Notes under the pieces: generated by a model
The model's input: the letters and a program-made list of their open reading frames with translations, nothing else
Told to the model about the DNA's origin: nothing
The model's database searches: none
Assembly: GCF_037975245.1 (NCBI RefSeq)
Contig: NC_092562.1
Location: forward strand, 1,398,501-1,462,500
Origin: Apostichopus japonicus
Lineage: Eukaryota; Echinodermata; Holothuroidea; Aspidochirotida; Stichopodidae
Reading direction: 5' to 3'
Length of the DNA stretch: 64,000 nt
Shown here: piece after piece, positions 13,651 through 28,849 of the stretch
How the letters are laid out: every line of letters begins with the position of its first letter
Position numbering within the stretch: position 1 is the first letter of the stretch
Position numbers and translations under genes: made by a program

Positions 13651-16600
13651 TTCACTTTGGACGCAGATTTCGGATTCCCGTAGCTTATAAGCTGCTTTTC
13701 ATGAAGTTTAAAGTGGCATTGTATGGAATTATAGTCCCTGAAACTATTCAAATCAAATTCGATATTTCGTCATAATTATTGTCTATTTTTGCAACAAAGG
13801 AACGGATTATGAGATTATTATTGACTGACAGGTAATCAGAATGGCGCCAACGATCCCACGCATGATTTTGGAAAGAAATGAAAAAGTCACGATTTGGGCC
13901 AAAATTGAGAAAAATCATAAGGGTATAGCCTTACAAAATGATCAAATTTGGCCCAAAAATGACACTTCTCAAATTTCATTTTGGACGCAGATTTCGGATT
14001 CCCGTAGCTTATAAGCTGCTTTTCATGAAGTTTAAAGTGGCATTGTATGGAATTATAGTCCCTGAAACTATTCAAATCATATTCGATATTTCGTCATAAT
14101 TATTGTCTATTTTTGCAACAAAGGAACGGATTATGAGATTATTATTGACTGACAGGTAATCAGAATGGCGCCAACGATCCCACGCATGATTTTGGAAAGA
14201 AATGAAAAAGTCACGATTTGGGCCAAAATTGAGAAAAATCATAAGGGTATAGCCTTACAAAATGATCAAATTTGGCCCAAAAATGACACTTCTCAAATTT
14301 CATAAGCTTATAAGCTGCTTTTCATGAAGTTTAAAGTGGCATTGTATGGAATTATAGTCCCTGAAACTATTCAAATCATATTCGACATTTCGTCATAATT
14401 ATTGTCTATTTTTGCAACAAAGGGACGGATTATGAGATTATTATTGACTGACAGGTAATCAGAATGGCGCCAACGATCCCACGCATGATTTTGGAAAGAA
14501 ATGAAAAAGTCACGATTTGGGCCAAAATTGAGAAAAATCATAAGGGTATAGCCTTACAAAATGATCAAATTTGGCCCAAAAATGACACTTCTCAAATTTC
14601 ATTTTGGACGCAGATTTCGGATTCCCGTAGCTTATAAGCTGCTTTTCATGAAGTTTAAAGTGGCATTGTATGGAATTATAGTCCCTGAAACTATTCAAAT
14701 CATATTCGATATTTCGTCATAATTATTGTCTATTTTTGCAACAAAGGAACGGATTATGAGATTATTATTGACTGACAGGTAATCAGAATGGCGCCAACGA
14801 TCCCACGCATGATTTTGGAAAGAAATGAAAAAGTCACGATTTGGGCCAAAATTGAGAAAAATCATAAGGGTATAGCCTTACAAAATGATCAAATTTGGCC
14901 CAAAAATGACACTTCTCAAATTTCATAAGCTTATAAGCTGCTTTTCATGAAGTTTAAAGTGGCATTGTATGGAATTATAGTCCCTGAAACTATTGAAATC
15001 ATATTCGACATTTCGTCATAATTATTGTCTATTTTTGCAACAAAGGAACGGATTATGAGATTATTATTGACTGACAGGTAATCAGAATGGCGCCAACGAT
15101 CCCACGCATGATTTTGGAAAGAAATGAAAAAGTCACGATTTGGGCCAAAATTGAGAAAAATCATAAGGGTATAGCCTTACAAAATGATCAAATTTGGCCC
15201 AAAAATGACACTTCTCAAATTTCATTTTGGACGCAGATTTCGGATTCCTGTAACTTATAAGCTGCTTTTCATGAAGTTTAAAGTGGCATTGTATGGAATT
15301 ATAGTCCCTGAAACTATTCAAATCATATTCGATATTTCGTCATAATTATTGTCTATTTTTGCAACAAAGGAACGGATTATGAGATTATTATTGACTGACA
15401 GGTAATCAGAATGGCGCCAACGATCCCACGCATGATTTTGGAAAGAAATGAAAAAGTCACGATTTGGGCCAAAATTGAGAAAAATCATAAGGGTATAGCC
15501 TTACAAAATGATCAAATTTGGCCCAAAAATGACACTTCTCAAATTTCATTTTGGACGCAGATTTCGGATTCCCGTAGCTTATAAGCTGCTTTTCATGAAG
15601 TTTAAAGTGGCATTGTATGGAATTATAGTCCCTGAAACTATTCAAATCATATTCGACATTTCGTCATAATTATTGTCTATTTTTGCAACAAAGGAACGGA
15701 TTATGAGATTATTATTGACTGACAGGTAATCAGAATGGCGCCAACGATCCCACGCATGATTTTGGAAAGAAATGAAAAAAGTCACGATTTGGGCCAAAAT
15801 TGAGAAAAATCATAAGGGTATTAACCTTACAAAATGATCAAATTTGGCCCAAAAATGACACTTCTCAAATTTCACTTTGGACGCAGATTTCGGATTCCCG
15901 TAGCTTATAAGCTGCTTTTCATGAAGTTTAAAGTGGCATTGTATGGAATTATAGTCCCTGAAACTATTCAAATCAAATTCGATATTTCGTCATAATTATT
16001 GTCTATTTTTGCAACAAAGGAACAGATTATGAGATTATTATTGACTGACAGGTAATCAGAATGGCGCCAACGATCCCACGCATGATTTTGGAAAGAAATG
16101 AAAAAGTCACGATTTGGGCCAAAATTGAGAAAAATCATAAGGGTATAGCCTTACAAAATGATCAAATTTGGCCCAAAAATGACACTTCTCAAATTTCATT
16201 TTGGACGCAGATTTCGGATTCCCGTAGCTTATAAGCTGCTTTTCATGAAGTTTAAAGTGGCATTGTATGGAATTATAGTCCCTGAAACTATTCAAATCAT
16301 ATTCGATATTTCGTCATAATTATTGTCTATTTTTGCAACAAAGGAACGGATTATGAGATTATTATTGACTGACAGGTAATCAGAATGGCGCCAACGATCC
16401 CACGCATGATTTTGGAAAGAAATGAAAAAGTCACGATTTGGGCCAAAATTGAGAAAAATCATAAGGGTATAGCCTTACAAAATGATCAAATTTGGCCCAA
16501 AAATGACACTTCTCAAATTTCATAAGCTTATAAGCTGCTTTTCATGAAGTTTAAAGTGGCATTGTATGGAATTATAGTCCCTGAAACTATTCAAATCATA

Positions 16601-18000
16601 TTCGACATTTCGTCATAATTATTGTCTATTTTTGCAACAAAGGGACGGATTATGAGATTATTATTGACTGACAGGTAATCAGAATGGCGCCAACGATCCC
16701 ACGCATGATTTTGGAAAGAAATGAAAAAGTCACGATTTGGGCCAAAATTGAGAAAAATCATAAGGGTATAGCCTTACAAAATGATCAAATTTGGCCCAAA
16801 AATGACACTTCTCAAATTTCATTTTGGACGCAGATTTCGGATTCCCGTAGCTTATAAGCTGCTTTTCATGAAGTTTAAAGTGGCATTGTATGGAATTATA
16901 GTCCCTGAAACTATTCAAATCATATTCGATATTTCGTCATAATTATTGTCTATTTTTGCAACAAAGGAACGGATTATGAGATTATTATTGACTGACAGGT
17001 AATCAGAATGGCGCCAACGATCCCACGCATGATTTTGGAAAGAAATGAAAAAGTCACGATTTGGGCCAAAATTGAGAAAAATCATAAGGGTATAGCCTTA
17101 CAAAATGATCAAATTTGGCCCAAAAATGACACTTCTCAAATTTCATAAGCTTATAAGCTGCTTTTCATGAAGTTTAAAGTGGCATTGTATGGAATTATAG
17201 TCCCTGAAACTATTGAAATCATATTCGACATTTCGTCATAATTATTGTCTATTTTTGCAACAAAGGAACGGATTATGAGATTATTATTGACTGACAGGTA
17301 ATCAGAATGGCGCCAACGATCCCACGCATGATTTTGGAAAGAAATGAAAAAGTCACGATTTGGGCCAAAATTGAGAAAAATCATAAGGGTATAGCCTTAC
17401 AAAATGATCAAATTTGGCCCAAAAATGACACTTCTCAAATTTCATTTTGGACGCAGATTTCGGATTCCTGTAACTTATAAGCTGCTTTTCATGAAGTTTA
17501 AAGTGGCATTGTATGGAATTATAGTCCCTGAAACTATTCAAATCATATTCGATATTTCGTCATAATTATTGTCTATTTTTGCAACAAAGGAACGGATTAT
17601 GAGATTATTATTGACTGACAGGTAATCAGAATGGCGCCAACGATCCCACGCATGATTTTGGAAAGAAATGAAAAAGTCACGATTTGGGCCAAAATTGAGA
17701 AAAATCATAAGGGTATAGCCTTACAAAATGATCAAATTTGGCCCAAAAATGACACTTCTCAAATTTCATTTTGGACGCATATTTCGGATTCCCGTAGCTT
17801 ATAAGCTGCTTTTCATGAAGTTTAAAGTGGCATTGTATGGAATTATAGTCCCTGAAACTATTCAAATCATATTCGATATTTCGTCATAATTATTGTCTAT
17901 TTTTGCAACAAAGGAACGGATTATGAGATTATTATTGACTGACAGGTAATCAGAATGGCGCCAGCGATCCCACGCATGATTTTGGAAAGAAATGAAAAAA
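13600..18000. repeat. Higher-order copies 2220 bp apart (left set)
   Basis: Blocks at 13.6-15.8 kb and 15.8-18.0 kb match at offset 2220 bp. They share GGTATTAACC (13599, 15821), TTGAAATCATATTCG (14994, 17214) and TTCCTGTAACTT (about 15246, 17466), and have the same pattern of short monomers (starts near 14211, 14834 against 16431, 17054). Confidence 0.8.
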
Positions 18001-21000
18001 GTCACGATTTGGGCCAAAATTGAGAAAAATCATAAGGGTATAGCCTTACAAAATGATCAAATTTGGCCCAAAAATGACACTTCTCAAATTTCATTTTGGA
18101 CGCAGATTTCGGATTCCCGTAGCTTATAAGCTGCTTTTCATGAAGTTTAAAGTGGCATTGTATGGAATTATAGTCCCTGAAACTATTCAAATCATATTCG
18201 ATATTTCGTCATAATTATTGTCTATTTTTGCAACAAAGGGACGGATTATGAGATTATTATTGACTGACAGGTAATCAGAATGGCGCCAACGATCCCACGC
18301 ATGATTTTGGAAAGAAATGAAAAAGTCACGATTTGGGCCAAAATTGAGAAAAATCATAAGGGTATAGCCTTACAAAATGATCAAATTTGGCCCAAAAGTG
18401 ACACTTCTCAAATTTCATTTTGGACGCAGATTTCGGATTCCTGTAGCTTATAAGCTGCTTTTCATGAAGTTTAAAGTGGCATTGTATGGAATTATAGTCC
18501 CTGAAACTATTCAAATCATATTCGATATTTCGTCATAATTATTGTCTATTTTTGCTACAAAGGGACGGATTATGAGATTATTATTGACTGACAGGTAATC
18601 AGAATGGCGCCAGCGATCCCACGCATGATTTTGGAAAGAAATGAAAAAAGTCACGATTTGGGCCAAAATTGAGAAAAATCATAAGGGTATAGCCTTACAA
18701 AATGATCAAATTTGGCCCAAATATGACACTTCTCAAATTTCATTTTGGACGCAGATTTCGGATTCCCGTAGCTTATAAGCTGCTTTTCATGAAGTTTAAA
18801 GTGGCATTGTATGGAATTATAGTCCCTGAAACTATTCAAATCATATTCGATATTTCGTCATAATTATTGTCTATTTTTGCAACAAAGGAACGGATTATGA
18901 GATTATTATTGACTGACAGGTAATCAGAATGGCGCCAACGATCCCACGCATGATTTTGGAAAGAAATGAAAAAGTCACGATTTGGGCCAAAATTGAGAAA
19001 AATCATAAGGGTATAGCCTTACAAAATGATCAAATTTGGCCCAAAAATGACACTTCTCAAATTTCATAAGCTTATAAGCTGCTTTTCATGAAGTTTAAAG
19101 TGGCATTGTATGGAACTATAGTCCCTGAAACTATTCAAATCATATTCGACATTTCGTCATAATTATTGTCTATTTTTGCAACAAAGGGACGGATTATGAG
19201 ATTATTATTGACTGACAGGTAATCAGAATGGCGCCAACGATCCCACGCATGATTTTGGAAAGAAATGAAAAAGTCACGATTTGGGCCAAAATTGAGAAAA
19301 ATCATAAGGGTATAGCCTTACAAAATGATCAAATTTGGCCCAAAAGTGACACTTCTCAAATTTCATTTTGGACGCAGATTTCGGATTCCTGTAACTTATA
19401 AGCTGCTTTTCATGAAGTTTAAAGTGGCATTGTATGGAATTATAGTCCCTGAAACTATTCAAATCATATTCGATATTTCGTCATAATTATTGTCTATTTT
19501 TGCTACAAAGGGACGGATTATGAGATTATTATTGACTGACAGGTAATCAGAATGGCGCCAGCGATCCCACGCATGATTTTGGAAAGAAATGAAAAAAGTC
19601 ACGATTTGGGCCAAAATTGAGAAAAATCATAAGGGTATAGCCTTACAAAATGATCAAATTTGGCCCAAAAATGACACTTCTCAAATTTCATTTTGGACGC
19701 AGATTTCGGATTCCCGTAGCTTATAAGCTGCTTTTCATGAAGTTTAAAGTGGCATTGTATGGAATTATAGTCCCTGAAACTATTCAAATCATATTCGATA
19801 TTTCGTCATAATTATTGTCTATTTTTGCAACAAAGGAACGGATTATGAGATTATTATTGACTGACAGGTAATCAGAATGGCGCCAACGATCCCACGCATG
19901 ATTTTGGAAAGAAATGAAAAAGTCACGATTTGGGCCAAAATTGAGAAAAATCATAAGGGTATAGCCTTACAAAATGATCAAATTTGGCCCAAAAATGACA
20001 CTTCTCAAATTTCATAAGCTTATAAGCTGCTTTTCATGAAGTTTAAAGTGGCATTGTATGGAATTATAGTCCCTGAAACTATTCAAATCATATTCGACAT
20101 TTCGTCATAATTATTGTCTATTTTTGCAACAAAGGGACGGATTATGAGATTATTATTGACTGACAGGTAATCAGAATGGCGCCAACGATCCCACGCATGA
20201 TTTTGGAAAGAAATGAAAAAGTCACGATTTGGGCCAAAATTGAGAAAAATCATAAGGGTATAGCCTTACAAAATGATCAAATTTGGCCCAAAAATGACAC
20301 TTCTCAAATTTCATTTTGGACGCAGATTTCGGATTCCCGTAGCTTATAAGCTGCTTTTCATGAAGTTTAAAGTGGCATTGTATGGAATTATAGTCCCTGA
20401 AACTATTCAAATCATATTCGATATTTCGTCATAATTATTGTCTATTTTTGCAACAAAGGAACGGATTATGAGATTATTATTGACTGACAGGTAATCAGAA
20501 TGGCGCCAACGATCCCACGCATGATTTTGGAAAGAAATGAAAAAGTCACGATTTGGGCCAAAATTGAGAAAAATCATAAGGGTATAGCCTTACAAAATGA
20601 TCAAATTTGGCCCAAAAATGACACTTCTCAAATTTCATAAGCTTATAAGCTGCTTTTCATGAAGTTTAAAGTGGCATTGTATGGAATTATAGTCCCTGAA
20701 ACTATTGAAATCATATTCGACATTTCGTCATAATTATTGTCTATTTTTGCAACAAAGGAACGGATTATGAGATTATTATTGACTGACAGGTAATCAGAAT
20801 GGCGCCAACGATCCCACGCATGATTTTGGAAAGAAATGAAAAAGTCACGATTTGGGCCAAAATTGAGAAAAATCATAAGGGTATAGCCTTACAAAATGAT
20901 CAAATTTGGCCCAAAAATGACACTTCTCAAATTTCATTTTGGACGCAGATTTCGGATTCCTGTAACTTATAAGCTGCTTTTCATGAAGTTTAAAGTGGCA

Positions 21001-22100
21001 TTGTATGGAATTATAGTCCCTGAAACTATTCAAATCATATTCGATATTTCGTCATAATTATTGTCTATTTTTGCAACAAAGGAACGGATTATGAGATTAT
21101 TATTGACTGACAGGTAATCAGAATGGCGCCAACGATCCCACGCATGATTTTGGAAAGAAATGAAAAAGTCACGATTTGGGCCAAAATTGAGAAAAATCAT
21201 AAGGGTATAGCCTTACAAAATGATCAAATTTGGCCCAAAAATGACACTTCTCAAATTTCATTTTGGACGCATATTTCGGATTCCCGTAGCTTATAAGCTG
21301 CTTTTCATGAAGTTTAAAGTGGCATTGTATGGAATTATAGTCCCTGAAACTATTCAAATCATATTCGATATTTCGTCATAATTATTGTCTATTTTTGCAA
21401 CAAAGGGACGGATTATGAGATAATTATTGACTGACAGGTAATCAGAATGGCGCCAGCGATCCCACGCATGATTTTGGAAAGAAATGAAAAAAGTCACGAT
21501 TTGGGCCAAAATTGAGAAAAATCATAAGGGTATAGCCTTACAAAATGATCAAATTTGGCCCAAAAATGACACTTCTCAAATTTCATTTTGGACGCAGATT
21601 TCGGATTCCCGTAGCTTATAAGCTGCTTTTCATGAAGTTTAAAGTGGCATTGTATGGAATTATAGTCCCTGAAACTATTCAAATCATATTCGATATTTCG
21701 TCATAATTATTGTCTATTTTTGCAACAAAGGGACGGATTATGAGATTATTATTGACTGACAGGTAATCAGAATGGCGCCAACGATCCCACGCATGATTTT
21801 GGAAAGAAATGAAAAAGTCACGATTTGGGCCAAAATTGAGAAAAATCATAAGGGTATAGCCTTACAAAATGATCAAATTTGGCCCAAAAGTGACACTTCT
21901 CAAATTTCATTTTGGACGCAGATTTCGGATTCCTGTAACTTATAAGCTGCTTTTCATGAAGTTTAAAGTGGCATTGTATGGAATTATAGTCCCTGAAACT
22001 ATTCAAATCATATTCGATATTTCGTCATAATTATTGTCTATTTTTGCTACAAAGGGACGGATTATGAGATTATTATTGACTGACAGGTAATCAGAATGGC
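16900..22100. repeat. Higher-order copies 3492 bp apart
   Basis: Monomers from about 16.9-18.6 kb recur at 20.4-22.1 kb with offset 3492 bp. The rare GGACGCATATTTCGG change (about 17779 and 21271) occurs only in this pair, which makes a block copy more likely than recurrent mutation. Confidence 0.75.
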
Positions 22101-23399
22101 GCCAGCGATCCCACGCATGATTTTGGAAAGAAATGAAAAAAGTCACGATTTGGGCCAAAATTGAGAAAAATCATAAGGGTATAGCCTTACAAAATGATCA
22201 AATTTGGCCCAAAAATGACACTTCTCAAATTTCATTTTGGACGCAGATTTCGGATTCCTGTAACTTATAAGCTGCTTTTCATGAAGTTTAAAGTGGCATT
22301 GTATGGAATTATAGTCCCTGAAACTATTCAAATCATATTCGACATTTCGTCATAATTATTGTCTATTTTTGCAACAAAGGGACGGATTATGAGATTATTA
22401 TTGCCTGACAGGTAATCAGAATGGCGCCAACGATCCCACGCATGATTTTGGAAAGAAATGAAAAAGTCACGATTTGGGCCAAAATTGAGAAAAATCATAA
22501 TTGAGAAAAATCCTTACAAAATGATCAAATTTGGCCCAAAAATGACACTTCTCAAATTTCATTTTGGACGCAGATTTCGGATTCCCGTAGCTTATAAGCT
22601 GCTTTTCATGAAGTTTAAAGTGGCATTGTATGGAATTATAGTCCCTGAAACTATTCAAATCATATTCGATATTTCGTCATAATTATTGTCTATTTTTGCA
22701 ACAAAGGGACGGATTATGAGATTATTATTGACTGACAGGTAATCAGAATGGCGCCAACGATCCCACGCATGATTTTGGAAAGAAATGAAAAAGTCACGAT
22801 TTGGGCCAAAATTGAGAAAAATCATAAGGGTATAGCCTTACAAAATGATCAAATTTGGCCCAAAAATGACACTTCTCAAATTTCATTTTGGACGCAGATT
22901 TCGGATTCCCGTAGCTTATAAGCTGCTTTTCATGAAGTTTAAAGTGGCATTGTATGGAATTATAGTCCCTGAAACTATTCAAGTCAAATTCGATATTTCG
23001 TCATAATTATTGTCTATTTTTGCAACAAAGGAACGGATTATGAGATTATTATTGACTGACAGGTAATCAGAATGGCGCCAACGATCCCACGCATGATTTT
23101 GGAAAGAAATGAAAAAGTCACGATTTGGGCCAAAATTGAGAAAAATCATAAGGGTATAGCCTTACAAAATGATCAAATTTGGCCCAAAAATGACACTTCT
23201 CAAATTTCATTTTGGACGCAGATTTCGGATTCCCGTAGCTTATAAGCTGCTTTTCATGAAGTTTAAAGTGGCATTGTATGGAATTATAGTCCCTGAAACT
23301 ATTCAAATCATATTCGATATTTCGTCATAATTATTGTCTATTTTTGCAACAAAGGGACGGATTATGAGATTATTATTGACTGACAGGTAATCAGAATGG

Positions 23400-26300
23400 C
23401 GCCAGCGATCCCACGCATGATTTTGGAAAGAAATGAAAAAAGTCACGATTTGGGCCAAAATTGAGAAAAATCATAAGGGTATAGCCTTACAAAATGATCA
23501 AATTTGGCCCAAAAATGACACTTCTCAAATTTCACTTTGGACGCAGATTTCGGATTCCCGTAGCTTATAAGCTGCTTTTCATGAAGTTTAAAGTGGCATT
23601 GTATGGAATTATAGTCCCTGAAACTATTCAAATCATATTCGATATTTCGTCATAATTATTGTCTATTTTTGCAACAAAGGGACGGATTATGAGATTATTA
23701 TTGACTGAAAGGTAATCAGAATGGCGCCAACGATCCCACGCATGATTTTGGAAAGAAATGAAAAAGTCACGATTTGGGCCAAAATTGAGAAAAATCATAA
23801 GGGTATAGCCTTACAAAATGATCAAATTTGGCCCAAAAATGACACTTCTCAAATTTCACTTTGGACGCAGATTTCGGATTCCCGTAGCTTATAAGCTGCT
23901 TTTCATGAAGTTTAAAGTGGCATTGTATGGAATTATAGTCCCTGAAACTATTGAAATCATATTCGATATTTCGTCATAATTATTGTCTATTTTTGCAACA
24001 AAGGGACGGATTATGAGATTATTATTGACTGACAGGTAATCAGAATGGCGCCAACGATCCCACGCATGATTTTGGAAAGAAATTAAAAAGTCACGATTTG
24101 GGCCAAAATTGAGAAAAATCATAAGGGTATAGCCTTACAAAATGATCAAATTTGGCCCAAAAGTGACACTTCTCAAATTTCATTTTGGACGCAGATTTCG
24201 GATTCCCGTAGCTTATAAGCTGCTTTTCATGAAGTTTAAAGTGGCATTGTATGGAATTATAGTCCCTGAAACTATTCAAATCATATTCGATATTTCGTCA
24301 TAATTATTGTCTATTTTTGCAACAAAGGAACGGATTATGAGATTATTATTGACTGACAGGTAATCAGAATGGCGCCAACGATCCCACGCATGATTTTGGA
24401 AAGAAATGAAAAAGTCACGATTTGGGCCAAAATTGAGAAAAATCATAAGGGTATAGCCTTACAAAATGATCAAATTTGGCCCAAAAATGACACTTCTCAA
24501 ATTTCATAAGCTTATAAGCTGCTTTTCATGAAGTTTAAAGTGGCATTGTATGGAATTATAGTCCCTGAAACTATTCAAATCATATTCGACATTTCGTCAT
24601 AATTATTGTCTATTTTTGCAACAAAGGGACGGATTATGAGATTATTATTGACTGACAGGTAATCAGAATGGCGCCAACGATCCCACGCATGATTTTGGAA
24701 AGAAATGAAAAAGTCACGATTTGGGCCAAAATTGAGAAAAATCATAAGGGTATAGCCTTACAAAATGATCAAATTTGGCCCAAAAATGACACTTCTCAAA
24801 TTTCATTTTGGACGCAGATTTCGGATTCCCGTAGCTTATAAGCTGCTTTTCATGAAGTTTAAAGTGGCATTGTATGGAATTATAGTCCCTGAAACTATTC
24901 AAAACATATTCGATATTTCGTCATAATTATTGTCTATTTTTGCAACAAAGGAACGGATTATGAGATTATTATTGACTGACAGGTAATCAGAATGGCGCCA
25001 ACGATCCCACGCATGATTTTGGAAAGAAATGAAAAAGTCACGATTTGGGCCAAAATTGAGAAAAATCATAAGGGTATAGCCTTACAAAATGATCAAATTT
25101 GGCCCAAAAATGACACTTCTCAAATTTCATAAGCTTATAAGCTGCTTTTCATGAAGTTTAAAGTGGCATTGTATGGAATTATAGTCCCTGAAACTATTGA
25201 AATCATATTCGACATTTCGTCATAATTATTGTCTATTTTTGCAACAAAGGAACGGATTATGAGATTATTATTGACTGACAGGTAATCAGAATGGCGCCAA
25301 CGATCCCACGCATGATTTTGGAAAGAAATGAAAAAGTCACGATTTGGGCCAAAATTGAGAAAAATCATAAGGGTATAGCCTTACAAAATGATCAAATTTG
25401 GCCCAAAAATGACACTTCTCAAATTTCATTTTGGACGCAGATTTCGGATTCCTGTAACTTATAAGCTGCTTTTCATGAAGTTTAAAGTGGCATTGTATGG
25501 AATTATAGTCCCTGAAACTATTCAAATCATATTCGATATTTCGTCATAATTATTGTCTATTTTTGCAACAAAGGGACGGATTATGAGATTATTATTGACT
25601 GACAGGTAATCAGAATGGCGCCAGCGATCCCACGCATGATTTTGGAAAGAAATGAAAAAAGTCACGATTTGGGCCAAAATTGAGAAAAATCATAAGGGTA
25701 TAGCCTTACAAAATGATCAAATTTGGCCCAAAAATGACACTTCTCAAATTTCACTTTGGACGCAGATTTCGGATTCCCGTAGCTTATAAGCTGCTTTTCA
25801 TGAAGTTTAAAGTGGCATTGTATGGAATTATAGTCCCTGAAACTATTCAAATCATATTCGATATTTCGTCATAATTATTGTCTATTTTTGCAACAAAGGG
25901 ACGGATTATGAGATTATTATTGACTGAAAGGTAATCAGAATGGCGCCAACGATCCCACGCATGATTTTGGAAAGAAATGAAAAAGTCACGATTTGGGCCA
26001 AAATTGAGAAAAATCATAAGGGTATAAGCCTTACAAAATGATCAAATTTGGCCCAAAAATGACACTTCTCAAATTTCACTTTGGACGCAGATTTCGGATT
26101 CCCGTAGCTTATAAGCTGCTTTTCATGAAGTTTAAAGTGGCATTGTATGGAATTATAGTCCCTGAAACTATTGAAATCATATTCGATATTTCGTCATAAT
26201 TATTGTCTATTTTTGCAACAAAGGGACGGATTATGAGATTATTATTGACTGACAGGTAATCAGAATGGCGCCAACGATCCCACGCATGATTTTGGAAAGA

Positions 26301-28800
26301 AATTAAAAAGTCACGATTTGGGCCAAAATTGAGAAAAATCATAAGGGTATAGCCTTACAAAATGATCAAATTTGGCCCAAAAGTGACACTTCTCAAATTT
26401 CATTTTGGACGCAGATTTCGGATTCCCGTAGCTTATAAGCTGCTTTTCATGAAGTTTAAAGTGGCATTGTATGGAATTATAGTCCCTGAAACTATTCAAA
26501 TCATATTCGATATTTCGTCATAATTATTGTCTATTTTTGCAACAAAGGAACGGATTATGAGATTATTATTGACTGACAGGTAATCAGAATGGCGCCAACG
26601 ATCCCACGCATGATTTTGGAAAGAAATGAAAAAGTCACGATTTGGGCCAAAATTGAGAAAAATCATAAGGGTATAGCCTTACAAAATGATCAAATTTGGC
26701 CCAAAAATGACACTTCTCAAATTTCATAAGCTTATAAGCTGCTTTTCATGAAGTTTAAAGTGGCATTGTATGGAATTATAGTCCCTGAAACTATTCAAAT
26801 CATATTCGACATTTCGTCATAATTATTGTCTATTTTTGCAACAAAGGGACGGATTATGAGATTATTATTGACTGACAGGTAATCAGAATGGCGCCAACGA
26901 TCCCACGCATGATTTTGGAAAGAAATGAAAAAGTCACGATTTGGGCCAAAATTGAGAAAAATCATAAGGGTATAGCCTTACAAAATGATCAAATTTGGCC
27001 CAAAAATGACACTTCTCAAATTTCATTTTGGACGCAGATTTCGGATTCCCGTAGCTTATAAGCTGCTTTTCATGAAGTTTAAAGTGGCATTGTATGGAAT
27101 TATAGTCCCTGAAACTATTCAAAACATATTCGATATTTCGTCATAATTATTGTCTATTTTTGCAACAAAGGAACGGATTATGAGATTATTATTGACTGAC
27201 AGGTAATCAGAATGGCGCCAACGATCCCACGCATGATTTTGGAAAGAAATGAAAAAGTCACGATTTGGGCCAAAATTGAGAAAAATCATAAGGGTATAGC
27301 CTTACAAAATGATCAAATTTGGCCCAAAAATGACACTTCTCAAATTTCATAAGCTTATAAGCTGCTTTTCATGAAGTTTAAAGTGGCATTGTATGGAATT
27401 ATAGTCCCTGAAACTATTGAAATCATATTCGACATTTCGTCATAATTATTGTCTATTTTTGCAACAAAGGAACGGATTATGAGATTATTATTGACTGACA
27501 GGTAATCAGAATGGCGCCAACGATCCCACGCATGATTTTGGAAAGAAATGAAAAAGTCACGATTTGGGCCAAAATTGAGAAAAATCATAAGGGTATAGCC
27601 TTACAAAATGATCAAATTTGGCCCAAAAATGACACTTCTCAAATTTCATTTTGGACGCAGATTTCGGATTCCTGTAACTTATAAGCTGCTTTTCATGAAG
27701 TTTAAAGTGGCATTGTATGGAATTATAGTCCCTGAAACTATTCAAATCATATTCGATATTTCGTCATAATTATTGTCTATTTTTGCAACAAAGGGACGGA
27801 TTATGAGATTATTATTGACTGACAGGTAATCAGAATGGCGCCAGCGATCCCACGCATGATTTTGGAAAGAAATGAAAAAAGTCACGATTTGGGCCAAAAT
27901 TGAGAAAAATCATAAGGGTATAGCCTTACAAAATGATCAAATTTGGCCCAAAAATGACACTTCTCAAATTTCACTTTGGACGCAGATTTCGGATTCCCGT
28001 AGCTTATAAGCTGCTTTTCATGAAGTTTAAAGTGGCATTGTATGGAATTATAGTCCCTGAAACTATTCAAATCATATTCGATATTTCGTCATAATTATTG
28101 TCTATTTTTGCAACAAAGGGACGGATTATGAGATTATTATTGACTGAAAGGTAATCAGAATGGCGCCAACGATCCCACGCATGATTTTGGAAAGAAATGA
28201 AAAAGTCACGATTTGGGCCAAAATTGAGAAAAATCATAAGGGTATAAGCCTTACAAAATGATCAAATTTGGCCCAAAAATGACACTTCTCAAATTTCACT
28301 TTGGACGCAGATTTCGGATTCCCGTAGCTTATAAGCTGCTTTTCATGAAGTTTAAAGTGGCATTGTATGGAATTATAGTCCCTGAAACTATTGAAATCAT
28401 ATTCGATATTTCGTCATAATTATTGTCTATTTTTGCAACAAAGGGACGGATTATGAGATTATTATTGACTGACAGGTAATCAGAATGGCGCCAACGATCC
28501 CACGCATGATTTTGGAAAGAAATTAAAAAGTCACGATTTGGGCCAAAATTGAGAAAAATCATAAGGGTATAGCCTTACAAAATGATCAAATTTGGCCCAA
28601 AAGTGACACTTCTCAAATTTCATTTTGGACGCAGATTTCGGATTCCCGTAGCTTATAAGCTGCTTTTCATGAAGTTTAAAGTGGCATTGTATGGAATTAT
28701 AGTCCCTGAAACTATTCAAATCATATTCGATATTTCGTCATAATTATTGTCTATTTTTGCAACAAAGGAACGGATTATGAGATTATTATTGACTGACAGG
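23400..28800. repeat. 2220-bp higher-order unit, about 2.4 tandem copies (right set)
   Basis: Units at 23.4-25.6, 25.6-27.9 and 27.9-28.8 kb repeat at 2219-2220 bp. They share GACTGAAAGG (about 23704, 25923, 28143), GAAATTAAAAAG (24081, 26301, 28521) and TTCAAAACATATTCG (24897, 27117). Each complete unit has two short monomers. The second and third copies share GGTATAAGCC, absent from the first, so they are the more recent pair. Confidence 0.85.
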
Positions 28801-28849
28801 TAATCAGAATGGCGCCAACGATCCCACGCATGATTTTGGAAAGAAATGA

